A stretch of DNA of 16,073 nucleotides from positions 1-16,073 of the forward strand of contig DIUB01000129.1 of the NCBI GenBank assembly GCA_002422265.1, written 5' to 3'. Source of the DNA: Geobacter sp. UBA6169. Lineage in GTDB: Bacteria > Desulfobacterota > Desulfuromonadia > Geobacterales > Pseudopelobacteraceae. The notes beneath the pieces were generated by a model that searched no databases, was not told the origin of the DNA, and was given only the letters and a program-made list of their open reading frames with translations. This document shows positions 6,271 through 14,834 of this stretch, piece by piece. Every line of letters starts with the position of its first letter. Position 1 is the stretch's first letter. The translations under genes were made by a program, and so were the position numbers.

Positions 6271-9225
6271 ATGGCTGATCCACGTACCGATACGCTGTCG
6301 TTTCTGCAGGAGGTGTTCGACTCCCTGACGTCGCACATCTGCGTGGTGGATCACAACGGCGCTATCCTGCAGACCAATGAGGCCTGGAAGCGGTTTGCCC
6401 AGCAGAACAGCGGCGGATGCGGAACCGATAGCGGTAATTATCTGACCATCTGCACTCAGGCGGCTGCCAACGGCTGCGAGATTGCCGGACGGTTCAGCGA
6501 AGGCTTGCTGGCGGTGCTGGAAAACCGTGTGCCCTGCTTTATGCTGGAGTATGACTGCCATTCACCCGATGAGGAGCGCTGGTTTATCTGCCGCATCACC
6601 CGCTTTGAGCTTGAGGGGCAGGTCTACGGGGTTATCAGCCACCAGAACATTACCCCCAAGATAATGGCTGAGCAGAACCTTGAGCAGAGCGAGGCGGTCT
6701 TCAGGGCCACCTTTGATCAGGCCGTGGCCGGTATGGTGCAGTGTGATCTGGAAGGGCGCTTTCTGCTGGTCAACCGGGCCTTCTGCCGGATCACCGGCTA
6801 CCGTGAGGACGAGTTGTTGAAGGCCTCTTTCATGGATATCACCCTGTCTGAAGACCTGGAAGAGGACCTTGCCAACGTCAGAAAACTGCTGAGCGGTGTG
6901 CAGCAGAACGGCTACACCATCGAGAAGCGCTATGTGCGCAAGGATGGCCGGATCATCTGGGTCAACCTGCATGTATCACTGGTGCGCCGCCGCGATGGCA
7001 CCCCCCGTTGCCTGGTGGGGGTGGTGGAAGATATCACCGAGCGCAAACAGGCCGAGGCCCGGGCCCAGGAGCTGAACCTGCAGCTGGAGCAGCGCCTGAA
7101 CCTGCTGACCCAGCCGGAGGCTGACTGCGGCAACCTGGAGTTTAACGACCTGTTTGACCTGGAGGAGATCGAGCAGCTGCAGGAACTGCTGACCAAAAGC
7201 CTGGGGATCTCCAGCATCATCACCACCCCGGACGGCAAACCGCTCACCCGAGCAGTCAATTTCTGCCGGCTCTGCAGCTCCATTATCCGCACTACCGAGG
7301 CCGGTCAGCAACGCTGCACAAGCTCCAACAGAAAAATGGGAGTAGACCGGCCCGGCGAGAGCTTTGTTGCCACCTGCCACAGTGCCGGACTGCTGGACGG
7401 CGGCACCAGTATCTTTGCCGGCAACCGCAAGATTGCCAACTGGGTGGTGGGCCAGGTACTTGACGAGGCAATTGACCCGGAAACCATACTGCCCTATGCC
7501 GAGGTGATCGGTGCTGACCGGGAGCAGTTTGCCGAGGCACTGGCCCTGGTACCGCGGATGAGCCGTGAGCGGTTTGAGACCATCTGCCGTTTTGTGGGCC
7601 AGATCGCCCACCAGCTCTCAACCCAGGCCTCGCGCAACTACCAGCAGGCCCGGGCCATTGAAGAGCGGATGCGGGCAGAGGCCGCGCTGGAGCAGCAGAC
7701 ACAGCACTTGCAGCAGAGCTCCCGCAAGCTGCAGACCGTGATTGACACCATTGGTGACGGTATCACCTTAAGCGACAGCAGTGGCCGCTTCAGTATCTAC
7801 AACCGCCAGATGGAGCAGATTACCGGCTACAGCATGGACGAGGCCAACAGCTGCGACTCCTTCATGCGCTTGCTCTACCCTGATCCGGCAGACCAACGGG
7901 AGGTGCTGAACGAGCTGGCCCTGTTGATCAAGCTGGGGGAAAACCGTAATGTGGAGACCAGCATCACCACCAAGGGAGGCGGTCGGCGCACCCTTTCCAT
8001 ATCATCGGTGGTGCTTGAACTGGAGGGGAAAAAACAGTTTCTGACTGCCTGGCACGACATCACCAGCCGCAAACAGCTGACCGATGCCCTGATTGCCAGC
8101 GAGCGCCAGCTGAGTATTATCACCCGCAATGCCGGTGAGGCGATCATCATGATGAACGGCAAGGGGCAGATCAGCTACTGGAACCCGGCGGCCGAGGCGA
8201 TCTTCGGCTACACCATGGAAGAGGTGGTGGGCCATGACCTGCACCAGCTGCTGGCGCCGCAGCGTTACCATGAGGCCGCTGATCATGGCATGGCTCTCTG
8301 GCAGACCAGCGCTGAAGGTCCGGCAATCGGCCGCAGCATCGAACTGTTCGGCCTGCGCAAGGACGGCAGCGAGTTTCCCCTGGAACTGACCCTCTCATCG
8401 GTCAGCCTGAATGACGGTCTGACCGCCATCGGTATTGTCCGCGACATCACCGAGCGGCGCAAGGTTGCCGAAGAGCTGCAGCGAGCCAAGGAGTCTGCCG
8501 AGGCAGCCAGCCAGGCCAAATCAAACTTCCTGGCCAACATGAGCCATGAGCTGCGGACTCCGCTCAATTCGATCATCGGCTTCAGTGAGCTGATCCATGA
8601 CGGCATCACCGGCCCGGTAACCCAGCTGCAGCAGGAGTATCTGGGTAATGTGCTGACCAGCTCCCGCCATCTGCTGCAGATCATCAGCGAGATACTGGAT
8701 CTCTCGCGGATCGAGGCAGGCCGGCTGAAACTGGAACCGGCCCCCTGCAGCCTGAATGAGCTGCTGATGCAGGTGCATGCCATTTTTGCCGAACAGTTTA
8801 CCCGCCGGGACGTTGCCCTGCAGTATGTTACCAAGCATCCGGATGGTCTGGTGGTGCTGGCTGACGAGGTGAAGCTGCGGCAGGTGGTAATCAACCTGCT
8901 CAGCAACGCCCTCAAGTTTACCGACCCCGGCGGCGAGGTGCGGGTGGTTACCTCGGTGGTCAACACCGATCAGGGCCGTCAGCTGATCATTGAGGTCAGC
9001 GACACCGGTATCGGTATCCATGATGAGGATCTGCCCAAACTGTTTCAGGAATTTTCCCAGATAGAACCGGCCATGACCCGTAACCGGGAAGGGACCGGCC
9101 TGGGACTGGCCCTGTCCAAACGGCTGGTTGAGTTGCACGGCGGCAGCATCACCGTAACCAGCCGGTTTGGTGTGGGCAGCAGCTTTACCGTCAGCCTGCC
9201 GATCAGGGAGCCGAACACGCCATGA
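6271..9225 (+). CDS. Soluble PAS-PAS-PocR-PAS-PAS sensor histidine kinase
   Basis: This 984-residue protein has no membrane segment. Domains in order: PAS (about 16-134), PAS (about 139-261, ending VGVVEDITERKQ), a PocR-type ligand-binding domain (about 289-450), PAS (about 483-600), PAS (about 610-734, ending IVRDITERR), HisKA with H759 in MSHELRTPLNS, and HATPase (about 864-976) with LLSNALKFTD, DTGIGIHDED and GTGLGLALSK boxes. The PocR region has Cys at 332, 335, 349 and 369 and ends in a CHSAGL motif. PocR domains are small-molecule sensors, named from propanediol regulation, and the Cys set could also bind metal or sense redox (inference). There is no receiver in the protein; the next gene, overlapping by ATGA, starts with one and is the obvious phosphorylation partner. 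The kinase boxes look intact. Confidence 0.93.
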   Translation: MADPRTDTLSFLQEVFDSLTSHICVVDHNGAILQTNEAWKRFAQQNSGGCGTDSGNYLTICTQAAANGCEIAGRFSEGLLAVLENRVPCFMLEYDCHSPDEERWFICRITRFELEGQVYGVISHQNITPKIMAEQNLEQSEAVFRATFDQAVAGMVQCDLEGRFLLVNRAFCRITGYREDELLKASFMDITLSEDLEEDLANVRKLLSGVQQNGYTIEKRYVRKDGRIIWVNLHVSLVRRRDGTPRCLVGVVEDITERKQAEARAQELNLQLEQRLNLLTQPEADCGNLEFNDLFDLEEIEQLQELLTKSLGISSIITTPDGKPLTRAVNFCRLCSSIIRTTEAGQQRCTSSNRKMGVDRPGESFVATCHSAGLLDGGTSIFAGNRKIANWVVGQVLDEAIDPETILPYAEVIGADREQFAEALALVPRMSRERFETICRFVGQIAHQLSTQASRNYQQARAIEERMRAEAALEQQTQHLQQSSRKLQTVIDTIGDGITLSDSSGRFSIYNRQMEQITGYSMDEANSCDSFMRLLYPDPADQREVLNELALLIKLGENRNVETSITTKGGGRRTLSISSVVLELEGKKQFLTAWHDITSRKQLTDALIASERQLSIITRNAGEAIIMMNGKGQISYWNPAAEAIFGYTMEEVVGHDLHQLLAPQRYHEAADHGMALWQTSAEGPAIGRSIELFGLRKDGSEFPLELTLSSVSLNDGLTAIGIVRDITERRKVAEELQRAKESAEAASQAKSNFLANMSHELRTPLNSIIGFSELIHDGITGPVTQLQQEYLGNVLTSSRHLLQIISEILDLSRIEAGRLKLEPAPCSLNELLMQVHAIFAEQFTRRDVALQYVTKHPDGLVVLADEVKLRQVVINLLSNALKFTDPGGEVRVVTSVVNTDQGRQLIIEVSDTGIGIHDEDLPKLFQEFSQIEPAMTRNREGTGLGLALSKRLVELHGGSITVTSRFGVGSSFTVSLPIREPNTP

Positions 9226-11150
9226 CCCAGCTATCTTCTTGCCCCCGCATCCTCTGTGTTGATGACGAACCGATGAACCTGCAGCTCTATCAGGGTATGC
9301 TGGCCCAACGGTACGAGATCATTACCGCTGTCAACGGCCAGCAGGCCCTGGAGCTGCTTGACAGCTGCAACCCGGATCTGATGATCCTTGATCTGATGAT
9401 GCCGGTGATGGACGGGTACGAGGTGCTGCGTCAGGTACGCCAGGATCCCCGCCATGACCTGCTGCCGGTGCTGGTGGTGACCGCCCTGGCAGACCGTGAT
9501 TCACGCATCAGGAGTATTGAGCTGGGTGGCACCGACCTGCTGACCAAGCCGATCGACCGGACCGAGCTTTCAGCCCGGGTAGCCAACCTGACCGCCCTGC
9601 ACCGGGCCGCGCAGGAGCTTGCCGTTGCCAAGGAGCAGGCAGAGGCGGCCAGCCAGGCCAAAAGCGAGTTTCTGGCAGCGGTGAGCCATGAGATCCGCAC
9701 ACCGATGAACGGTATTCTGGGGATGGCCAGCCTGCTGCAGGATGCCCCCTTGACCCGTACCCAGCGCGAGTATGTGCAGACCATCAACAGCTCTGCAACC
9801 CTGCTGCTGGAGATCATCAACGACATCCTGGACTTTTCCAAGATCGAATCGGGCCGGGTGACCCTTGAGCCGGTGCCGTTTTCGCTGCGCAAGGCCATTG
9901 ATGATGTGGCCGACCTGCTGGCCAACCAGGCCGCAACCCAGCAGACTGAACTGACCGTCATCTATCCGCCGCTCTTGTTGCGTCAGGTGGTTGGTGATAT
10001 CGGCAAGATCAGGCAGGTGCTGCTGAACCTGGCCGGTAACGCCGTCAAATTTACCCCCCGGGGAATGGTGCAGATAGAGGTGGATGGCCGCCCCCTGGAC
10101 GATACCCTGATGGAGTACCGGATCACGGTAACCGATAACGGCTGCGGCATACCGGAAAACCTGCAGGGACGGCTGTTTGAACAGTTCTATCAGGCAACCT
10201 CCGGAGAAAATCGTCCCCCCGGTACCGGTTTGGGACTTGCAATCAGCAAAAAGCTTGTTACTCTGATGGGCGGCAGTATCGGTTTCGAGAGTACTGCCGG
10301 CAAAGGTTCTTGCTTCTGGTTTTCACTCCCCCTGGCATTACGGCCTCAGCTTGATGCAGAGGAACCTGTCGCGATTGGCGGTACCGGAGCTGCCCTGGTG
10401 GTGGCACCCCAGGAACAGGTGCGGATCAGCCAGGCTGCCACCCTGACCAGGCTGGGATTCAATCCGGTGATCCTGCGGGCCCACCCGGATGAAGAGCTGC
10501 CACAGGATATCAAACCGGCCCTGCTGCTGGCATGGCAGTCTGCTGCAGACGACCGCTGGCAGTCCGGACTGCGGGCACTGACCGAACGTTTTTCTTCGGC
10601 GCTCTGTCTGCTGGCAGTCTTGCCTGCTGCGGTACTGACCGGTGAGGAGCTGAAACAAACCGGTTTTGCCGCTACGATCACCCGTCCGGTCAGTGAGGCA
10701 CGTCTGACTGCTCTGATTCAGGAACTGCGACGCGGCAATACTGACGCAGCAATGGCAGGCACCCCCCTGCTCTTTAGCGGCAAGCGGGCCCTGGTGGCAG
10801 ACGACAACATCCTGAACCAGCGGGTGCTGGCCATGCTGCTGGACAAGCTGGGGATAACCCTCAGCGTGACCGCTTCCGGCCGCGAGGCAGTGGAGCTGTT
10901 CTGCCTGGCCCCCTTTGATCTGGTGTTTATGGACTGTCAGATGCCGGATATGGACGGGTATGAGGCCACTGCTGCCATTCGCCGGGTTGAGAACCAGGAA
11001 CAACGGGTGCCGATTATCGCCCTGACCGGTAATGACACCGAAGAGGCCCGCACTGCCTGCCGCGAAGCCGGTATGGATGCCTTTCTGCCCAAACCGATCA
11101 GGCCGGAACAGCTGCGCCGGTTACTGGAACAGCTGTTGCCGGCAGGTTAG
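9222..11150 (+). CDS. Hybrid histidine kinase: receiver-HisKA-HATPase-degenerate receiver-receiver
   Basis: This 642-residue soluble kinase starts with a receiver domain (about 8-120, phospho-acceptor D57 in LDLMMPVMDG). A short helix leads to HisKA with H156 in VSHEIRTPMNG, then HATPase with N273 in AGNAVKFTPRG, DNGCGIPE and GTGLGLAISKK. Residues about 390-505 keep the length and spacing of a receiver but lack the acidic pocket and the DxxMP segment, so I read this as a degenerate receiver. A normal C-terminal receiver follows (about 522-642, D571 in FMDCQMPDMDGYE). The architecture resembles BarA/TorS-like hybrid kinases with a leading receiver and no sensor of its own. Its start overlaps the stop of the PocR kinase, which probably phosphorylates D57. 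No Hpt domain follows, so onward transfer would need the CheA P1 domain or an Hpt protein elsewhere. Confidence 0.93.
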   Translation: MTQLSSCPRILCVDDEPMNLQLYQGMLAQRYEIITAVNGQQALELLDSCNPDLMILDLMMPVMDGYEVLRQVRQDPRHDLLPVLVVTALADRDSRIRSIELGGTDLLTKPIDRTELSARVANLTALHRAAQELAVAKEQAEAASQAKSEFLAAVSHEIRTPMNGILGMASLLQDAPLTRTQREYVQTINSSATLLLEIINDILDFSKIESGRVTLEPVPFSLRKAIDDVADLLANQAATQQTELTVIYPPLLLRQVVGDIGKIRQVLLNLAGNAVKFTPRGMVQIEVDGRPLDDTLMEYRITVTDNGCGIPENLQGRLFEQFYQATSGENRPPGTGLGLAISKKLVTLMGGSIGFESTAGKGSCFWFSLPLALRPQLDAEEPVAIGGTGAALVVAPQEQVRISQAATLTRLGFNPVILRAHPDEELPQDIKPALLLAWQSAADDRWQSGLRALTERFSSALCLLAVLPAAVLTGEELKQTGFAATITRPVSEARLTALIQELRRGNTDAAMAGTPLLFSGKRALVADDNILNQRVLAMLLDKLGITLSVTASGREAVELFCLAPFDLVFMDCQMPDMDGYEATAAIRRVENQEQRVPIIALTGNDTEEARTACREAGMDAFLPKPIRPEQLRRLLEQLLPAG

Positions 11151-11369
11151 ACAGTACTTTTGCAACGTAACTGCACCCCCTCCTGGGGAGGGAGCACATC
11201 TTTATTTCTCCTGGGGAGAGAGCAAACCATTTCTCCTTCTGGAGAGGGAGCAAGCCGTTACTCCTCCCCCCAGCGGGGGGAGGCTGGGAGGGGGAGAGGA
11301 AGCAGGCATGAGCAACCATGCCAGCTATAACCGGACAGCATCCAACCGGACCAAGGATATGCAGACACC
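11151..11369. repeat. Intergenic spacer with four G/C-rich hairpin repeats
   Basis: The 219-base gap holds no credible gene. Copies of CTCCTGGGGAGGGAGCA-like units start at about 11180, 11208 and 11233 (the third is CTCCTTCTGGAGAGGGAGCA), followed by a stronger palindrome with a nine-base stem (11263-11271 with 11275-11283, loop AGC) and a G-rich tail to about 11300. Starts are 25-30 bases apart, and each unit can form its own small hairpin. Units of this kind are seen scattered between genes in many proteobacteria (general recollection). There is no T-run, so a classical terminator is unlikely. I see no good promoter for the HD-GYP gene at 11370. Confidence 0.65.
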
Positions 11370-12467
11370 ATGAACGACCAGAAACCGCGCATACTCTGTG
11401 TTGATGATGAAAGCCTGAACCTGCAGCTCTACAAGGGAATCCTTGAGAATGTCGGGTACACGGTGATACCGGCTACAAGCGGACAGCAGGCCCTGGCCAC
11501 CCTTGCCCGGGAACCTGCCGATATCGTCATCCTTGACCTGATGATGCCGGAAATGGACGGGTTTACCGTGCTGCAGACCCTGCGCAGTAATCCGGCCACC
11601 GAGAATCTGCCGGTGATTGTGGCCACTGCCCTGTCGGACCGTGCCACCAAACTGCAGGCACTGGAGAGCGGTGCCAACGATTTTCTGTACAAGCCGCTTG
11701 ATCGCCCTGAAATGCTGCTGCGGGTACGCAATCTACTGAAGGCCAAGGAATATCAGGATCTGCTGCAGACCTTCAATCAGCGCCTGCAGCACGAGGTACT
11801 GCATAAGACCCAGGAGCTGCGTCTGTCGTACATCGAGACGGTGCACCGGCTGGTGATGGCTTCCGAGTTCAAGGATGAGGACACCGGCGACCATATCTCC
11901 CGCATCTCCAGTTATGCACGCTGCCTGGGGGAGTCTGCCGGCCTTGCACCCCAGCAGTGCGAACTGCTCTACTACGCCTCCCCCATGCACGATATCGGCA
12001 AGATCGGCATACCGGACCAGATTCTTTGCAAAGAGGGACCGCTGGATGAGACTGAAATGACGATCATGCGGCAGCACACCGAGATCGGCGCACGGATACT
12101 GAAGGATTCGTCGGCTCCGATACTGCAGATGGCAGAGTCGATTGCCCTGTCGCACCATGAGCGCTGGGATGGTACCGGCTACCCCCAGGGGCTGTCCGGA
12201 AACGCCATCCCCCTGCCGGCCCGCATTGTGACCCTGGTGGATGTGTACGATGCCCTGCGGATGCGGCGCCCGTACAAACAACCGTTCGACCACCGGACTG
12301 CGGTTTCGATCATCCTGCAGGGGGATGGCCGGACACGGCCGGAACACTTTGACCCGGAACTTTTAAGCCTGTTCAGCCGTTTGCACCCCTGTTTTGACGC
12401 CATCTTCAACGGCGAGATTCCCGAAGGCTGCTGCGGCAGCATCGTGTCTGAACCGGAGGCCCTGTGA
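11370..12467 (+). CDS. RpfG-type response regulator: receiver plus HD-GYP cyclic-di-GMP phosphodiesterase
   Basis: The 365-residue protein has a receiver (about 6-125) with phospho-acceptor D56 in ILDLMMPEMDG, a short coiled linker, and an HD-GYP domain (about 155-350). The metal and catalytic residues expected of an active enzyme are present: H175 in TGDHISR, H207-D208 in MHDIGKIGIPD, H236 in RQHTEIG, H262-H263 before RWDGTGYP (G270-Y271-P272), and D291 in LVDVYDAL. It should hydrolyse c-di-GMP under receiver control. AAGGAT about 12 bases upstream is a weak ribosome site; no better in-frame start exists. The first 18 codons of its receiver closely match those of the hybrid kinase at 9222, pointing to common descent. 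A GTGA overlap with CheA makes CheA or the upstream kinases likely phosphodonors (inference). Confidence 0.93.
   Translation: MNDQKPRILCVDDESLNLQLYKGILENVGYTVIPATSGQQALATLAREPADIVILDLMMPEMDGFTVLQTLRSNPATENLPVIVATALSDRATKLQALESGANDFLYKPLDRPEMLLRVRNLLKAKEYQDLLQTFNQRLQHEVLHKTQELRLSYIETVHRLVMASEFKDEDTGDHISRISSYARCLGESAGLAPQQCELLYYASPMHDIGKIGIPDQILCKEGPLDETEMTIMRQHTEIGARILKDSSAPILQMAESIALSHHERWDGTGYPQGLSGNAIPLPARIVTLVDVYDALRMRRPYKQPFDHRTAVSIILQGDGRTRPEHFDPELLSLFSRLHPCFDAIFNGEIPEGCCGSIVSEPEAL
12455..12459 (+). promoter_or_regulatory. Ribosome binding site supporting the GTG start of CheA
   Basis: GGAGG lies four bases before GTG 12464. It supports a GTG start overlapping the HD-GYP stop and places the Hpt phospho-histidine at residue 44, close to its position in other CheA proteins. 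Confidence 0.65.
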
Positions 12468-14569
12468 ACACACTGGTGCTGCAGTTCATTGCCGAGGCGC
12501 GGGACTACCTTGATGAGGCGGCCCGGGGACTGTTGGCTCTCGAACAGTCTGCCCATGATGCCTCGCTGATCAACAGCATCTTCCGCAACTTCCACACCAT
12601 CAAGGGTACTTCCGGCATCTTCCCGGAGTTTGCGCCGATTACCCGCCTGACCCACGGTGCCGAAGACCTGATGGATCAGGTGCGCAACGGCCAGCGCGAG
12701 CTGGATACCGGCTCGGTGGATCTGCTGTTGGGGGTGCTGGATCAGGTGGGGGCCTGGCTGGCCTGCATCGAAGACCATGAAGAGCTGCCCCCCGGCGCCG
12801 AACAGGAAGGGAGCGCCCTGCGGGAACGGCTGCAGCAGCTGTTGCAGCCGGCAGATGAGGCACCGGCCACTGCAGAAACCACAAGCAGCGAACCGCCGGA
12901 TGAGGCCTTCATTGAGCTTCAAGACTGGGCCCGCAGCGTGACTCAGGACTGGCCGACAGAGATGCTGACCCTTGAGACACCGGCGGTGGCTTTCTGGTAC
13001 CGGCCGGAGGAGAGCTGCTTTTTCCTGGGAGACGATCCGGTCAACCTGTTGCGTCAGCTGCCGGAACCGATGCTGCTGGAGCTGCTGCTGCCGGAGACCG
13101 TTCCGCCGCTGGAGGAGCTTGACCCGTTTACCTGTGTGGTCTCGTTCCGTGGTGTGGTGGTGGAGTCCGTAGAACGGATCAGGTCGATCTTCCAGTATAT
13201 CCCTGATCAGATCAGCATGGTGCCAATTACCCCCGCTCTGCTGCTGGAGAAATCCGTAGCGGAGCCTCTGGTGCCTGAACAGTTGGAACCACTCTGGACT
13301 GCAGCGCCGGCATCGCAGCAACAGCAGCCTCCGGATGAGCCGAAAGCCGCTGCCCAGGACCAGAAAAAAGGGGCTGCCACCTCCTTTATCCGGGTGGATC
13401 AACGGCTGGTCAACCAGTTCATGGATCTGGTGGGGGAACTGCTGGTGGCTCGCAACGCCCTGCCCTACCTCTGTCAGCGGGCCGAGACTGTCTACCGGGT
13501 ACCCCAGCTGGCGGCAGAACTGGACGGCAAGGCCGACACCATCAGCCAGATTGTCTCATCACTGCAGGATGTGGCCCTTGAGATGCGGATGCTGCCGGTG
13601 GCCAAGGCCTTTGAGCGTTTTCCCCGGCTGGTGCGCGATATCTCCAACAAGCTGGGTAAAAAAGTCAATCTGGTGATGGAGGGGGAAGAGACCCGGGCCG
13701 ATAAAGACGTGATCGAGGCGCTCTCTGAACCGTTGATCCACATGGTGCGCAACTCTCTGGACCACGGCGTTGAGCAGCCGGCTGAACGGACGGCTGCAGG
13801 CAAGCAGCCGGAGGGGACCATCCACCTGAGGGCCTTTCAGGAGACCGGCTCCATCGTGGTGGAGATTGTGGATGACGGCAAGGGGATCGACCCGGCCCGG
13901 ATCAGGGCCAAGGCCGCAGAAAAAGGAGTGGCAACGCCGGAGACCCTGGCAGCCATGTCCGATGACGAGGTGATCCAGCTGATTTTCGCCCCCAATTTCT
14001 CCACCGCCGACCAGATCTCCGACCTGTCGGGGCGCGGTGTGGGGATGGATGCGGTGCAGACCATGGTGACCACCTTTAACGGCACGGTGCGGGTCAGCAG
14101 CCTGCTGGGCAAAGGCTCCACCGTACGGCTGACCCTGCCGCTCTCCATGGCCATCACCCGCCTGCTGACCGTCAAGGAGTGCGGCTGCACCTTCGGCATC
14201 CCGGCCAATGACCTGCTGGAGACCCTGGGAGACCTGCCCCTGTCAAGCATCACCACCCTGGGTACGGCCCCCGGACTGCGGGTACGGGGAGAACTGCTGC
14301 CGCTCTACAGTCTGGGCCGTCAGCTGGCCATTCCCCAGTCCCATGCCTGGTTTCCGGAGCGGTTCTCGGCCGTGGTGGTCAAGGTACGGGGTGAGACCGT
14401 GGCCCTGGCCGTGGACGAATTCTGCGATATCATTGATGCGGTGATGAAACCGCTGGCCGGCATGCTGGCCAAAAACAGCTTTTATGGCGGCAGCACCATC
14501 CTGGGGGACGGCTCCATCATGCTGCTGCTGAATCTGCCACAGGTGATCGACTATGCCGCTGAGACTTGA
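12464..14569 (+). CDS. cheA: Chemotaxis histidine kinase CheA
   Basis: At 701 residues this is a full-length CheA. P1/Hpt (about 1-105) has H44 in NFHTIKGTSG. The region where P2 would sit holds a linker and then a different domain (about 150-280) with an AFWYRPEESCFFLGDDPVN-like segment, resembling the FxxGxDP-type insert seen in many deltaproteobacterial CheA proteins (family recollection). P3 dimerisation begins about 308 (FIRVDQRLVNQFMDLVGEL). The P4 ATPase (about 392-560) has N430 in HMVRNSLDHGVE, VDDGKGID and GRGVGMDAV. A P5/CheW-like regulatory domain (about 563-701) ends the protein. It would phosphorylate the CheY at 14897 and perhaps the HD-GYP regulator. No separate CheW is encoded in the window, although one would be needed to couple it to the MCP. 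It starts at GTG, overlapping the previous stop; the STAS-like gene starts 17 bases before its end. Confidence 0.96.
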   Translation: MNTLVLQFIAEARDYLDEAARGLLALEQSAHDASLINSIFRNFHTIKGTSGIFPEFAPITRLTHGAEDLMDQVRNGQRELDTGSVDLLLGVLDQVGAWLACIEDHEELPPGAEQEGSALRERLQQLLQPADEAPATAETTSSEPPDEAFIELQDWARSVTQDWPTEMLTLETPAVAFWYRPEESCFFLGDDPVNLLRQLPEPMLLELLLPETVPPLEELDPFTCVVSFRGVVVESVERIRSIFQYIPDQISMVPITPALLLEKSVAEPLVPEQLEPLWTAAPASQQQQPPDEPKAAAQDQKKGAATSFIRVDQRLVNQFMDLVGELLVARNALPYLCQRAETVYRVPQLAAELDGKADTISQIVSSLQDVALEMRMLPVAKAFERFPRLVRDISNKLGKKVNLVMEGEETRADKDVIEALSEPLIHMVRNSLDHGVEQPAERTAAGKQPEGTIHLRAFQETGSIVVEIVDDGKGIDPARIRAKAAEKGVATPETLAAMSDDEVIQLIFAPNFSTADQISDLSGRGVGMDAVQTMVTTFNGTVRVSSLLGKGSTVRLTLPLSMAITRLLTVKECGCTFGIPANDLLETLGDLPLSSITTLGTAPGLRVRGELLPLYSLGRQLAIPQSHAWFPERFSAVVVKVRGETVALAVDEFCDIIDAVMKPLAGMLAKNSFYGGSTILGDGSIMLLLNLPQVIDYAAET

Positions 14570-14834
14570 CAGCCAAACCACCCCCCCGGTCCTTTATTTT
14601 GAGGGGGTGGTGACCATTGAGGAAACCGACCAGCTGCTGGAGGCCTTAAAAGAGCAGCCAGGACTCTGCGCCGACTTGTCCGGCTGCGAGCACCTGCACA
14701 CGGCACCGCTGCAGGCCCTGAAACTGCTGAAAGTGCCGATCAGCACACTGCCGCACGGCAACTTCTGGAAGTTTTGCCTTGATCCCAGCCCTACGCCGGC
14801 TGAGTGTAGCCAACGCTTGATCTTTGACCCTTGA
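14553..14834 (+). CDS. Small STAS-like (anti-sigma antagonist-like) protein coupled to CheA
   Basis: This 93-residue soluble protein starts inside the end of cheA (17-base overlap). Residues about 12-75 follow a STAS pattern: a beta-strand VLYFEGVVTI, a helix EETDQLLEALKEQ, then the core CADLSGCEHLHTAPLQALK where STAS proteins have a strand and the phosphorylatable Ser/Thr loop. Here that loop reads HTAPLQ, so T is the only phospho-acceptor candidate. STAS-like genes are known beside chemotaxis kinases, but this assignment rests on pattern recognition and is not certain. The last dozen residues (from about PAECSQ) and the stop codon lie in a repeat that recurs just downstream, so the original C-terminus was probably different. 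Codon use of the first 80 residues matches the neighbours. Confidence 0.65.
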   Translation: MPLRLDSQTTPPVLYFEGVVTIEETDQLLEALKEQPGLCADLSGCEHLHTAPLQALKLLKVPISTLPHGNFWKFCLDPSPTPAECSQRLIFDP

